Shown here: positions 12,393 to 24,729 of the stretch, one piece after another
How positions within the stretch are numbered: position 1 is the stretch's first letter
Layout: each line of letters starts with the position of its first letter
Origin: Mariannaea sp. PMI_226
Taxonomy: Eukaryota; Ascomycota; Sordariomycetes; Hypocreales; Nectriaceae
Length of the DNA stretch: 64,000 bases
Reading direction: 5' to 3'
NCBI GenBank assembly: GCA_024336345.1
Contig: JANFOG010000002.1
Location: 2,480,001-2,544,000 of the forward strand
Position numbers and translations under genes: made by a program
Notes under the pieces: model-generated
What the model was told of the DNA's origin: nothing
The model's database searches: none
What the model saw: only the letters and a program-made list of their open reading frames with translations

Positions 12393-13788
12393 TACGACCG
12401 TGTTGCGCGCTCTCAGTTCTTTATGAGATCGCACAGTACTTAGGCGTACGAAAAGAAAGCACACATGTGCACGAGCGTTGAAATTTTTTTTTTTCAATTT
12501 CGTTCATGAACATGCTGTCGCAAGCGCTCATGCTTGCGATGTTCGAGGCTCCTTCGAGGACGATGGAACATTGCCATGTCCCATATTCGAATTGGAGGAA
12601 ACCGTTCTTCTCAACCCCCTCCCCGATTTTATGGGTACGAATGGAGGTCGAAACAGCTTTGTTCTCGATCTCAGCGCCAAAGAAGAAAATGACGGAAACG
12701 GCACTGGCTGAGTAGGCTTGCCTTTCAAACACAAAGCGCGAACGAGATTTCCACCCCCCAAGGAATCATATCACGACTCTGTATGACTTGGCTCGATCCC
12801 AGTTTGATGGTCCCCCACCCCTAGCGATGGCTTCTAATGTTTATACCCCCCCCTTTGTTGCATGAGGCTGTCACCAGGTTCTCTTGAGCAGAATGAGGGT
12901 GCTTGGTTTTGGTGTGTTCAGGTGCATTCGTGATGCTTGTTTGTTTTCTGTTGTTGGGTCGTCGAGGCGAATGATGTCACCTATGCCACAAATGACTGCT
13001 TCTCACATGTATTTATTTTACTGTTTAGGTGTTTTGCTCTGGGATCAGGTTCTCATGTTATCTCATCGCGTTACTATCAAATCTGTTCCAACATGCTATT
13101 TCTGTCCATGTCGTGATTATCAGCCTCCCGTTCACCGCATGACCTTACAAAAGAAGGGTAAAGAGAAGAGAGAGAAAAATAGGTGTCTACGGGTGAGTTG
13201 GAAAGAAAACAATGCCAGACAACCGGCGGACAACCTGAAGAACAGCTCAGTTTTTGGACTTGCTTGAATGTTTCTTTATCTGTTTTTTTCCCTCTTATTT
13301 GATTAATTGGAAATATCTATTTATTCACTTTGATCTGGATGTACATTTTGGTCTAAAAACTTGGCACATCTTGCATTTTGAACACTCTCTCCCCTTTCCC
13401 TTCTTCTTCTTTCTTTTCCCATACCCTCTTGTTTCACTAATTTCATCATACATGGACATTGGATTAACCCCAGAAGTACACGAAGCGGGAAAATATCATA
13501 AAGTTGTAGTGTTATGGAGAGAGAATATCAAAAAATAGAAGGACATTATTATTCCCTTCTCCCACCTTATCATAATCGAATTATGTTGAAAGTCTATTTC
13601 CTTCTTTACTAGTAAGATTGTACATATTGTCGTACACGCGCATGTGAAGAGGTGAGAAGATAGTTTTTCGCTAAGGACTGCGGCTTGATGTGTGGGAGGC
13701 CGAGACAATTCGATTCAATTCATTCACCATGTAAAATTAATATCATCTCTTAGTTAAACTAGACTCATTGGTGGTAAGAACGTCCACC
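12393..13788. other. Intergenic, 3' flanks of kinase and small coiled-coil gene
   Basis: This lies between convergent genes. T-rich and A-rich tracts (12486-12496, 13270-13330, 13400-13420) suit 3' UTR and polyadenylation signals. I see no supported gene; an open frame at 13254-13538 is a Phe/Leu-rich reading of the T-rich tract. Confidence 0.6.
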
Positions 13789-15623
13789 TCAAGCTTTGTC
13801 CTCTTCAACAGCGGGCTCAGTAGGCCCCGCGGCGCCTTTCTCAGCCGGTGTGTTGCCATTGCTGCTTCCATTGGCTGTGTTGTTTTTCGCTGGCTTGGTG
13901 TTGGGCTTCCGTGCAGAGTTGGCCTCGAGTGCAGCAAGTATGGTATCCAGTTTGCTCTCGAGGTTTGCGAGGTTTGCCTCGAGGGCTGTGGCAGCCTGCT
14001 CACCCCTTGTGATGAAATCATGCCATGTTAGTTGAGATCCACCCTCAAGACTGCGGCGATGTGATGAAAAAAAAAGGAAAAAAAAAAAACACAAAACAAA
14101 AACAAAACATGAGCTGTGCATAATTGGGTAGGTCAAGGGGGTGTCGAGTGGTAAGAAGGTGTTGGATAGACATGGACGCCACGCTATGCGGCGCATGCGA
14201 CCAGAATGCTGTAAGGGGTCTAAGGTCAAGAGGCACATTGGCGTGAGAATAATTGCGGCGTTTTGAGTGTACGGACACGGACACGGACATGGAGTTTGTT
14301 TGTGATATGGCTTTTGGCTCTGGGCATGGCGGAAGAGGGGGAAGAGGAGAAGGGGAGGGGGAAGAGGAGAAGGGGAGGGGGGGGGCGTAGAGGGAGAGAA
14401 TGGGAATGGGGGCGTTTGTGAATCTTTCTCATTAGAGGAGAGGAGAGGTGATGGTCTGGATGCTGCTGTTGAAGCCAATGCAGATGCAGGGCGGAATCCG
14501 AGGATCTGGGCCCTCATGAGAGAGGGCCCATCTCAGACCATCGCAACTAGATCCGAGATGCCCCATGTTCGGCGAGTGCCGCCCGTCGGCGACGCCGGGC
14601 CATGTGGCTTTTTAGTCCCTCCCTGAGCAGATCGGTACAAGGGAGAGGAGAGGGCAAAAAAAGAAAAGACAGAGAGACGAAAGGGAGAAGGACAAACCAC
14701 CCCACACTTTTCAAAGGTAGGTGGGATAGAAATGCAGCTTATTGGGCAAAAGACGGAAATAACATTGGAAAAGAAAAAAAAAAGCCATATAACGTGTAAG
14801 TCAAAAGGCATTTTTTTTGTTTTTCCTTTTGGAAAGATTCGCCAAAGACATTTTGCAATTGAGAGGGGGGGTATTTACCTGGCGAGATCCCGGTAGGCCT
14901 AGAACATTCAATGACATGGTCAGTTGGAATGCACACGAGAGGAGCGTTACGCCATGGGGGTGGGCAAGGAATTTGTGTCGTGTGTTTCAGACGAGGAAAT
15001 GGCATTGCAGGACACGCGAATGCATATCCCCGTGATGGATGAATTGGTTTGGCATCTCAAAGTAGCACAACAAGATGGGACTTGAAGGTCTCGACCACAA
15101 CTAAGGCAGCCCGGTAGGCTGCTGGTGCTGGCTGCAGTGGTAACTAGGGTGGAGGAATGGTTGGGAGGAGGAGGGGAAAAGGCTGCACGTGATACAGAGG
15201 TGAGGGGATGGAAAGGCGGGCGATCGAGCAAAGGATCATTCGGGGGAGAGGGGGGGCACTTCCGTAGTTGCTGCTGCTAACAACGAGCTGCAACACTACC
15301 GGTGTCTAACAGGTGAACAAGGTAATCAGAGAGGAGAGCAAAGGAGGGGGAGGGGAACGGCCTGGACCTTGCAACACAGTACCTTATGTTATGTGTATGT
15401 ACATGGGGATCCATGAGGGGAAGCTTGGGCTTGGGCGACGCGGGGAACGGGACGGGGGCGGATTGGTATGGGTATGGGTACGGGTATGGGTACGGCATAT
15501 AGGTTATTAGGGAATATCGGATATCGAATATCGGTACAAGAGAACAGTGCTTTGACTAACCTGAGCTAGATCGACGTCCGACGAGGACGAGGATGGTCGG
15601 TTGTCGTTGGAGGATGGGGACAT
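13789..15623 (-). CDS. Small conserved-looking coiled-coil protein with a 20-nt microexon
   Basis: I reconstruct three exons on the minus strand: 15561-15623, 14879-14898 and 13789-14050, giving 345 nt and 114 aa. The first exon encodes a Ser-rich start ending DVDLAQ. The second is only 20 nt (AYRDLA plus two bases) and sits between a TTCTAG acceptor and a CAG/GTAAAT donor. The third begins LEGGSQLTWHDF and continues through an amphipathic helix (LEANLANLESKLDTILAALE) into an Asn/Pro/Ala-rich acidic tail. Joining exons 1 and 3 directly breaks the frame, so the 20-nt exon (2 mod 3) is what restores it. The introns are unusually long for this genome (662 and 828 bp) and full of purine-rich low complexity. 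I do not recognise the family; the helix suggests a small subunit or adaptor. Exon 3 is the most certain part. Confidence 0.7.
14310..14395. repeat. Purine-rich imperfect direct repeat inside intron 2
   Basis: A GGGAAGAGGAGAAGGGGAG unit occurs twice in tandem, followed by a G run, next to a short CGGACA array (14272-14290). On the sense strand of the small minus-strand gene this is a long pyrimidine tract within its 828-bp intron. Confidence 0.8.
15463..15496. repeat. (GGTATG/GGTACG)n hexanucleotide repeat inside intron 1
   Basis: Five to six imperfect hexamer units within the 662-bp first intron of the small coiled-coil gene. It is not a telomeric TTAGGG repeat. Confidence 0.85.
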
Positions 15624-16094
15624 GGTTGGTTAGGGATTGGTTGGGGATAGTAAATCTTGTAATGTGTCAGGACTTGCAGGTTGATAACAAATTTCCTTCC
15701 CTTTTCCGTTTCCTTTCTTTCTTTTTCTTATCCTCCGTGTTGCCCAATTCTGGGCTGGTATGGGTCTCTCATTTTCAATTTTTTTTTTTTATAGATGACA
15801 AGGGAGTTTTGAGACGTACGTAGGTAAGACGCTGTAGTCAAAGCTTGCTGCCCGCTGGATGGTGGAAGCAGAACAGGATCGTGTGGGCAACTAGATGAGT
15901 GAGTTGTGGAAGCTAAGTTTTTGATCTTAGGTAAAATGGGAGTGTTGTGTGGTAGGTAGGTACGTATACTTGGGTAGTAAGGCAACAGACAACCCTGAGG
16001 TGGTTTTCCAAATGGGTAAAGCAGCTGAGGTCTGGTACCTTTTACCTTGCCTTACCTTACCTGAGGTAGGCTTACTCATTGGTGGGTTACGTAC

Positions 16095-16148
16095 CGCTAC
16101 TATTACTACACTAATACTACTACTACTGCTGCTGCTACTAATACTACA
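16095..16148. repeat. (TAC/TGC)n trinucleotide repeat
   Basis: An imperfect run of TAC, ATTAC and TGC triplets, about 54 bp long, in the gene-poor stretch. Confidence 0.85.
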
Positions 16149-19100
16149 TAGTAAAACTCCGTGCTCCGTCCTCCGGGGTTGAGATATGTTAGGTACCTTG
16201 GTACCCATCTACAACGTTGTACGGCACGGCACTTCACGCCTCGTCGTTATCACTCACGGTTTGACACATGGTTGGAGACGTACATAGGTTGGTATGGACC
16301 TTATGTACGTGCACACGTACCACGTGCTCAGCGTCTGACCGCACACATCAACGGCCCTGTTCGGCTGGGCTGTGGGCGCAGCTAGCGTCGACCATCCGGA
16401 CGGTACGGGACAATCTAGAACAGAATGGATGCTGCTGAGGCATGGCAGGACAACAGGTCAGTACCGTCACTCGAGCACTTCACTCTGACATGCAAGGTAA
16501 GGGGTTCAAAGGTGTGCGTGGATGAAACGACTTTTCTTACCATGCCTACCTATCACTCCATTGGGGCCTCCTCCACTCCTCAAAATCCTCCCCGAATAAT
16601 TTCGGATGGGAAAGTGGGCAAGTGCGCAGAAGTCGATGCTCGTGAGATGGTAACTTAGATTGGGGCTAGATCTCGACGTGGCGACCAAGCCAGCTGAGAG
16701 AAAAAAACCCAGCTAATGCCAATGGTGGGAGAGGGGAGGGGGTTTGTAAACAGGATGGCCATCCCGGCACCGTGCCTACATCGTACAGGACGTGTCAGGG
16801 AGGACGCAGTGTAGATAGTACTTTGTAACAACGCCAAATGTGTACACCTGCAGACAAATGCAGAGAAAATGTGCGAGCCAGGTTACATTGTAAAAAACAA
16901 GGTGCAGAGTACTCAGTACTTGATGCCCTCTTTTTTTTCCAATGCATACTCCCCCCATCCACCAGCAACCTCTACCAACCATACAGTTGATAAGTTCGGT
17001 GATTAGGGGGGGCCAAATCTTTCCTTACTTTTTTTCTTCCTTCTTTTCTTCCATGCATGGGCTTCCAAGCCACTGGCGCCAAGGTGTGCCGGCCCTGGTT
17101 TGGCTTGTCCCGAACCAAGTCGGGATGGGGACCGCGGCCGCTATTGGGGATGCTTGGCCCAAGGCTTTCCCGACAACGGTTTCCACTTCACCTTGTAGCT
17201 TGTTTCTTGGGTTCCCATTTTTGGAGGGCGAGGACCCTAGCAACCTAGTCGCCAAGGGAAGGGGAACTCTGGGGTCGGAGGTAAGGGATCTGGGTCGATA
17301 TCGATTGGTCTAGGCTTGCGCCCCTGCTGGGTCTGGACCGCAACAACGAAGTGTGCTTATGTTCGGCATACAACATCGAATGATCCGGACAAAAACCTTG
17401 AGCATTGTTGGTTACTATGGTATTCCTTGACGTTGCACTCCCACCACGAGGGACAACTCACTTCATCCAAATGTCTTGGGTGCATGCTTGTATGACTGGT
17501 TCATCCGTTACGGAGTCGGACATGACCTCCGATGGCGCTGGCTTACTTTTTCCTTGCCTTACTTACCAATTGCATGAAGTACATAGTTATTTTACTTCGT
17601 CACGGGTATTTGCTCCGCCTTGTCACAATCCATAATGGTCGGTCCCCGCATCCATGGTGGATGTTGAGATATGTGAATGACAATTACCACATGACCATTA
17701 GTTGAGAAATTCGGCCAAAACGAAAACATTAGACGAGGCGCGTATCAGTCATAAAGAGGGAAGAAACTGAGTTTTTTCCACACGACCCTATGTAGCTTTG
17801 TGGACGAGGTACAAGACAGGGACAGTAACTCGCTTGGCTCAACCAATTAGCTAGGTTCTTCATGCAAGTCATGAATCGACGAAATATCCAAGTCTACGGG
17901 CTCACATAGTGAATGGCGCCTGTCAGTATCTCGGGCTGTTGCCCATTTCTGCGGTCTGGAACATGCCTGGGATTGAAAGCCCGCCCGCCTCGTGGCCTTT
18001 TGGCTCGTATCTCAGGGCATCGAAAGCGGATTGGCTCAAGCCTCCTGCGGCAAGGTGCAGACGCAGGGACCAGCTTTCAGCCTCCACACACTGAACGGCC
18101 TCTCATGGCCCAGTAGGTGCCGAATAGAGTCGGGGCTGCCACGCAAATCTTCACTCCGTTTTTACGTACTATGGTAGGAAGGGAAGAGGGGGAGGGGGGG
18201 TTCAAGTTAAAGAGCCACGCGATGAACCATGAATTGCATGAATTGGGGCCGTTTTTTTTCGGGTTTCTTTTCTTTTTAGGGTTGTGGCCATGTGAGTAAA
18301 AAAAAAAAAAGGTCCGAGATTGACAAGGATAGGGAGACGGCGAGGAGATTTTCAACTCATAGACGTGCCAGCGAACCCGCACTTTGCACCGTGCCTTGTG
18401 ATAAGGTAGGAGGACTAACGGGACTGGGATTGTTACTATCAATGAAGCCGTCTCCTAAGTGTACATGAATAGTATACAGTAGAGTAACATTAGCCTAAGC
18501 ATCCAACGACTCTTGTGGTTGAGGAGATATGCAACTCCGAGGATGACAGATTCAGAATAGTTAGAACCTTGTGGGACAAGGAGAAGCTGCGCAGACATGG
18601 TAAGTAAGGCTTATGTAATTTATACCAGAGCGTTTGGACATTTACATCTCTCTTGCATCGTCCCGACCTACAGTACGGAGTAGGGACTCTGTATTTTTTA
18701 TGCAAATCTCAGAAAGAAAGATGATGACTAATCTAGACAATTATGGAAGTTCACCCATTAAAAAGCCAACACTCGAGCGGCTGGGAGTCTCAAGCCGCTA
18801 CGTTCTCTAATACAGAAAACAGCAGGCATTAGGCCAATTGCCATGCCCAATTGGCTTTTGATATTTTTTTCGCTTGAGAACTCTTTGTTTACTGGCGGTT
18901 ATCTAGAACTATCAAGCTTTGATCACACCTAACCACACCCCCTCCTGCCCCTCCAATAGCAGCATCCATATCAGCCCTTGCCGTTTCACTATCCTTTTTT
19001 TCACGTCGTGACATCCCATCCACGTTCTGGACTCACAGCTCACATCCTCAACACATCGACCTTGGGCTTGATTCCAGCCACAACGTGTGAATCCTGCACT

Positions 19101-19284
19101 TCTGGCGTCATGCTCGCTGACCTTTCTCACCAATGCTGGCCGACGGGGAAACGGCTCCTTCGAACTAGTAGTACCCATGAAATAACGCCTCTGGGCCTGC
19201 TCTTCACGGCTTCGAGCTCGGGCCTACGCTAGCTAGTGACTTCGTTTCGTGCTGGCCGGTGCATACGATAGATCGATCGACCCC

Positions 19285-19331
19285 CAGTCTCAGGCTCAGT
19301 CTCAGTCCCAGTCCCAGTCCCATCCCAGTCC
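19285..19331. repeat. (CAGTCY)n hexanucleotide repeat
   Basis: Imperfect CAGTCT/CAGTCC/CAGGCT units repeated about seven times. No gene evidence surrounds it. Confidence 0.85.
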
Positions 19332-22300
19332 TGTTCTTCTGCTTCGCGCGCCTTGCGTCCTCCGTTGTGGGCTGAGAGGGTCTGAGGGGACAGGTAACGG
19401 CAGGGTATAGTGCAGCTTCATAGCGAGAGGCTTTGCCATGATGGGTGTCACTCAGCTGGAACACACCCTCTTGCATGCGGCCACTACCGAACCTATCCCA
19501 GAGTCATCAGAGTTAGGAAGGGCACACACGAGGCTATGTGACGCGACTTTCTCCGACCAGCTGGTTAGCCAATGCTTGCCCTCGGGTTAGTTTAAAGAAT
19601 CGAGATTTTACACCCATGGTGAATTCCCATGGTCGAACTGGATAATCTTGGATCAGAGATTACCAAAAATACATTTACCGGGTTTGCGCCACACTTGCCG
19701 GAATCGACGCGGTGTCAATGTTCATGGCCGGATGACCCCTTTGCCATCATAACCAACCTCCTTGATCCACTAGGTTCTATGATAGCTTTGGAACTTGCAC
19801 AGTGGTCTGAAGACTGTGATACACTCAGTCCCTTCGTCAGCATTACAGCCTCTGCCTAGCTATTGCGTTTGCTCAATGAAAACGGGTAGCTCGACCTAAT
19901 AATTTTTCTTTTTCGAGGCACTTCGTGCACTGCACATAATACATGATCCGATATGGGGATCACTGAATGATGAAGGAACGCCCCATTGATGACAATGGTG
20001 AAGTGGCGAATACAAGCCATATGGCCATGAGCAACGGGGCCGGTGTTAGGAAGAAACCGCGTGGTTGTCGTGCAGCTTTGCAATTTGGAACAAAAAACAA
20101 GCCCACTCGTGGGAATGGCTCCCGCTGCTGTCCGGGCGTGGTGCGATCCATGAGCCAAAACTCGATGTCCGCGAAAGCTATGGCTCGATGGCGATCAGGA
20201 ACGTCCAGGGTCCACTCCCACACGCCCCCTCCTTGGACGCTTTTCCAAGGATCAATCCATGAATATTCCACCTCAAAACTGGTACACACGAAAAGGCACT
20301 TCTATCCGCAAACATATTTATCATGTGTTGTACCGGACGGAAAGGTAATGATGTGACATGCACGAGGCACAGATGCACTTCCTAGCTGTTTATCGCCTTC
20401 TATACAAGAGGGCAATTCGATATCACGCTTCTGATACAGCGAGAGTGAGCACGAGAGCAAAAGTGACCCTCTTCACCCCACGCGAACATACGAAGTAGAT
20501 CATTGCGTGTTATGATGGATATCCTGCCACAGCTAGGGTGGCGGGAGGTTGTCCATTCTCTGAGACAGTGTTGTCACGGCTAGCCATTCAGCCGTGAACT
20601 GGTTTTCTATTAAGATAAACCATTTCAAAACTACGTGGGCCGCGCAGACGAAGGTCCGTCCAAACAAGACAGAAACGATCCGAGAGCTTATGGAACCCGC
20701 GCTCGATTGGGATCCCCCAAGAGCCCACTCGAACATCGTTCGTTGTTACATCAGGATTGGACCCAGCTTGGGCCAATTCAGTGTCTGGTGATCGCCCGCC
20801 AGGTATGATGACAACCAAGGAGCCAGGGGATCGGGGAATCACATCCCACAAGCTGCTGACGACAAGTTTATTTTACTCTATTTTCTTGTTTGGTGGCGGC
20901 GGTAATGACAGCAAGTAGTGGTACTGTTGGCGGGTTGGGTATCAAGCGACGGAGCGCACGCGGAGTGAGGATCACTGACGGCCATTCCCCGGTACTCTGC
21001 AAAGCCAATTCATCCTGACAAGAGCGAAATAGTATTGCCAGTTCAGACATGCCAGCTTACACAATAAATGTCTGCGCTATCTTGCTCGAAATTCTTCAAA
21101 GTCGCCCACCCATGAAAGCCTGATGTGAGACCTGGATGTGTAGACAGAAAAAGTACGTATTCTCAAGCGGCGCTGGATACTGGCACCCCCCCCCTTCCTT
21201 CCCTTCGCTCTCTTCCCTGTGCGCCTTCCCAAGCAAGACCCAGTCGCCCCTGGCATTGTGATGTCTACTTCCATCTTCCACACACCCTCAGCTCTAGATT
21301 CCTCCACCTCTCTCTCATTCACGACTTTGTTTTCTCCTCGAAACCCTAGCTTTTCCCATTGTCTAGTTTATTTCCCGGTGGCTGCGGCACCGTTCTACCT
21401 TTCTCCATTTTCTATCCCCCTGAACCATGTTATCATTGCGGAACCCTGAAGCAGCCTAAACGCAATGTCGACTTTCGCTCAAGTACCCTCCTCCTCTTGC
21501 CTGTCACCACTGTACCCATACTCACTTTTTTGGGTTTTATCATCTTGACTTCTAACGAGTACACATTTCTTCTCTATACTGTTTTCGATCAAGACCGCCA
21601 TTCTACAAAATAAGAAGACTATCAACGGACACTAACACACCCTCAAGGCACCCCCTCTTGGACCCTTCTTTCCAACAGCTATTACTTCCTCTCCTCTCCA
21701 CAGACGGGGCACCCATTCGCCTTTATTAACGTGCTGCCGTACCCGTCCACCCTAAGGAAGCGGAAAACCCCAAGGCCCAGAACCTCAATTCAGACAGCAT
21801 CAATCCTTCTGGCTTCCCCCACTAGGGCCTCATCTGTCTTCACCAGTCACCTCATCTATCTCCTCATTAAGATCACACCGGAAATCACCTGGTCACCAGA
21901 GTCATCCGTATTCCTTGTTCGTACATCCTAGTGCCGGCTTCTTTCTCGTCTGTTTGCTCCCCGACTTCCATAATCAGGGACAATCTCCATCGTCACTCTC
22001 ACTAGGCTTTGATTCCTTGGAGAATCGAGATATCTGATCATCTCCATGGGGTGTGTGGATTTCAGTACAGCCAGTATCCACCATCTACACCCTCACCGTC
22101 TGCTCAACATCTCTCCCCATCACCTCACTCCTCAGATGTCTAGCGCTAGCTCTGGTTCCGTGTCAATTGCTTATCCATGAACAATTCTCCATTCTTCTTA
22201 CCATCTCCTACCTCTTCGTCATTCCCATCTCGTCGTTACCAAACGGCTGGAATCGTTCTTCCCGTTCCAGGCCTTTCAAGTTTCGTCCCTTTTAAACTGT

Positions 22301-22992
22301 AAGTGTCTGTCCTGACCTCTTATTCTTCTCATCCCCTCCCAAACTTCTTCCAACTTGCAAGGATGTCCTCAGCTCCTTGCAAATGACGTTTGCCTTCTCT
22401 CATTGCTGCCCCCAGATCTGACATCACGCATCTTGGTGTGAGGTCCATCGAAAATTGACCAATATCGATCTAATAGGTTGCACCATCCACCCTTTTGCTC
22501 CCGCAAGGTTGGACAGGATAGGTTATTCCTGAAGAGTCTTATAGAGAATCAAAGCGAGTGTGCACTCTCTTACTTGAAACCAACAATACTGGGCATCTCA
22601 TTGCTCAGCAAGCCGTCGCACCACATCCATTGACCCCGCCTGAGGTATCCACTGGTTCAGGCACTGACGAACAGATAGACACTGGAGACCATACCCGTCT
22701 TGCTCTCTGTCTTCAAGATTTCACACTCTGTCAAAGTGGCACCTACCTACGGCGATATCAATAACATATTACCCGGAGCAACCAAAGGTAGCAGCCGTAT
22801 TGACTTGACAGACAAGGAGAACCCAAATCAATACAAACGTCCTTTGTAGGCCAGCCCAGACTCTGGTTCAACATCACAACTTGGAGTCGACACGTGGTGT
22901 GTTTTCAAGCACCACTAGATTCATCTCGTACAGGATATAAGAACCCTTCCCGCAATCCAACTACAGGCGGCTACGTGCAGCCCGTCTCTTGG

Positions 22993-24729
22993 ATGCCTTC
23001 AGAACTGGAAACAATTTTCACGCAGTTGGGCTTGACCCAGTATCTTGATTCGTTCATTGAGCAAGGGTTTGACGAATGGGATATCATTCTTGATATCCAA
23101 GAATCGGACCTGTAAGTAAACAGACATCTCTACACAGGTTTCATAGCTGAAATTGCTGCTTAAGTGATGCATTGGGTGTCAAGCTGGGCCATCGAAGGGT
23201 AGGTGACCAAACCCCCTCCCCCCTCCCTGCCTCCTCCCTGCTCCTTCCGGCAGCTTCAGTTCAAGAAGCATGGCTTACCTTCTGTGTGAATAAAAGAAAC
23301 TCCAAAGGCGGATAGCAAATGATAGAGGTATCTCTCCCGGTACCGCGTTGGTCCCACACGTGCGACCTGCCGGCGAAGAGGCTAAGCACGAAGGAGTGCG
23401 ATCCGAACAAGGGCAATTAGAAAGTCAAAGCGAAATTCAAGTCCGGGCAGTAACGAAGCGCAAGTACCGCAGGCATCCAAAAGTATTGGCAAAAATCAAG
23501 ACCCAGTTGGTCCTAGAGAAGGGATTCGCTAACTTTGTCAAATAGCCCGACGAAAATGCCCCTGAACGGCCCCCTTCTGCGTACGTCTTGTTTTCAAATA
23601 GTGAGTTGGCCACTGGCCATTCCCTAAGGCAATTGGCGTTGTTATACTCTTTTTAGAGGACTGACACTTGCTTAGAGATGAGGGAAAGTCTCAAGAGCCA
23701 GAACCTCAGCTTCACCGAGATTGCAAAGCTGGTCGGCGAAAACTGGCAAAGTCTGCCGTCGCCTGAAAAGGAAGAATATGAAAATCAAGCCAACGCCGCT
23801 AAAGAAAGGTATCACCGCGAGTTAGCGGAGTATAAGAAAACCCCAGAACACGGAGACTATATGCAGTATCTCCGAGAATTCAAAGCAACACAAGCAAAAC
23901 TGGAACGAGGTTAGCATACTCTTGTCAAACAGATTGCGAAGCCTTCCTGTAACCAACCACTAACCTCGAAACAGCCAAGAATGGACCTAAGCGAGCGAAA
24001 CTGCTCAACGGCAACACAACAAGTGGCGTGACCACCCCTGGAACAATTATCTCAACGGAAAACAGCAGTGGAAGTGGAAGTGAGCCCCCTCCTTCTAGGG
24101 AGGAGAGAATGGATTCAATAACGTCAATCACTGAATCACAACACTCCATAACGCCTACGCTGGCGTCTCAAGCAAACTCGAATGATGAGGCCATGCAATC
24201 CCCTCGTGGGGGTTATTATGAGCCCAACAGTCCGGGAGAGTCGTACAGTTTCCCTTCTCGTCGGCAAGGGTCATGGCATGAAAGTGTCAGGGTTGGCGAT
24301 AGCTCTCATATGCATCTCCCGTCTCTCTCAGACATGCTTGACGATGGTAGGAGAAGCGCCCCCCATGCAGCCGCAGCCGAGAGCAACCATTACTCGGGAT
24401 TTGTTGCGGCGAACAGATCGAATCCAGAACATTCTAATACTATCACTACGACTGCAGCTTCTCGAGGGCCTCCTCTTCTTCGCTATGACCACTCCTCAAA
24501 TAGCAGTGTCGGATCCATAAGCCCCGGAGTTAGTTTTGCTCGTACTCCTGGTGAAGGCCCGCTGCCTATTCACGCACTGCTGTCACACCAAACGCCATCA
24601 CGCCCAGGACGTGGTGCCCTCGGCCGGGGATCACCAAACTCTTTGGCAGGAGGGGCAACCCCAAGCCCGACTGACTTGGGCAAGTCGCCGTTTGGACAAT
24701 CTACAGGGCCTAGGGGATACGGTACTTGA
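22993..24729 (+). CDS. SAM-domain plus HMG-box DNA-binding protein
   Basis: A likely nuclear transcription regulator or architectural factor. Exons: 22993-23111, 23165-23198 (34 nt), 23297-23482, 23546-23600, 23676-23909 and 23975-24729, giving 460 aa. Residues ~3-60 form a SAM domain (LGLTQYLDSFIEQGFDEW ... LGVKLGHRRKLQRRI), normally a protein-interaction module. A basic stretch (KRKYRRHPKPD) leads into an HMG box at ~115-185 (RPPSAYVLFSN, LSFTEIAKLVGENW, SPEKEEYENQA). The C-terminal half is disordered, rich in Ser, Pro and Gly, with repeated SP motifs. The start is the only ATG in the exon-1 frame, but an upstream spliced exon is possible because an acceptor-like ACAG lies near 22930. It resembles HMG regulators of the ascomycete sexual programme, but I cannot name the orthologue. 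Confidence 0.88.

Larger units (their letters stand above)
15624..22992. other. Gene-poor stretch ending in a pyrimidine-rich leader
   Basis: Over 7.3 kb I find no open frame with a recognisable domain. The left part is dense in TAGGTAGG-type words (15950-15970, 16050-16075) and TAC triplets. Near 16305-16326 a 16-bp palindrome (GTACGTGCACACGTAC) abuts a CACGTG E-box. Open frames around 19960-20360 on both strands overlap and are not recognised. From about 21180 to 22990 the plus strand is strongly C+T rich, with a donor-like GTAAGT near 22300, consistent with a long and possibly spliced 5' leader of the SAM/HMG gene. Confidence 0.55.

Noticed and set aside
13789..14517. A single-exon 242-codon reading of the small coiled-coil gene
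   Set aside because: Its first ~150 residues are low-complexity Pro/Ser/Phe from an intron; the spliced 114-aa model starts in a clean exon and closes in frame.
17990..18030. GCCTTTTGGCT word resembling the start of U2 snRNA
   Set aside because: The following bases do not continue the U2 consensus (no GATCAAGTGTAGTATCTGTTC), so it is a chance match.
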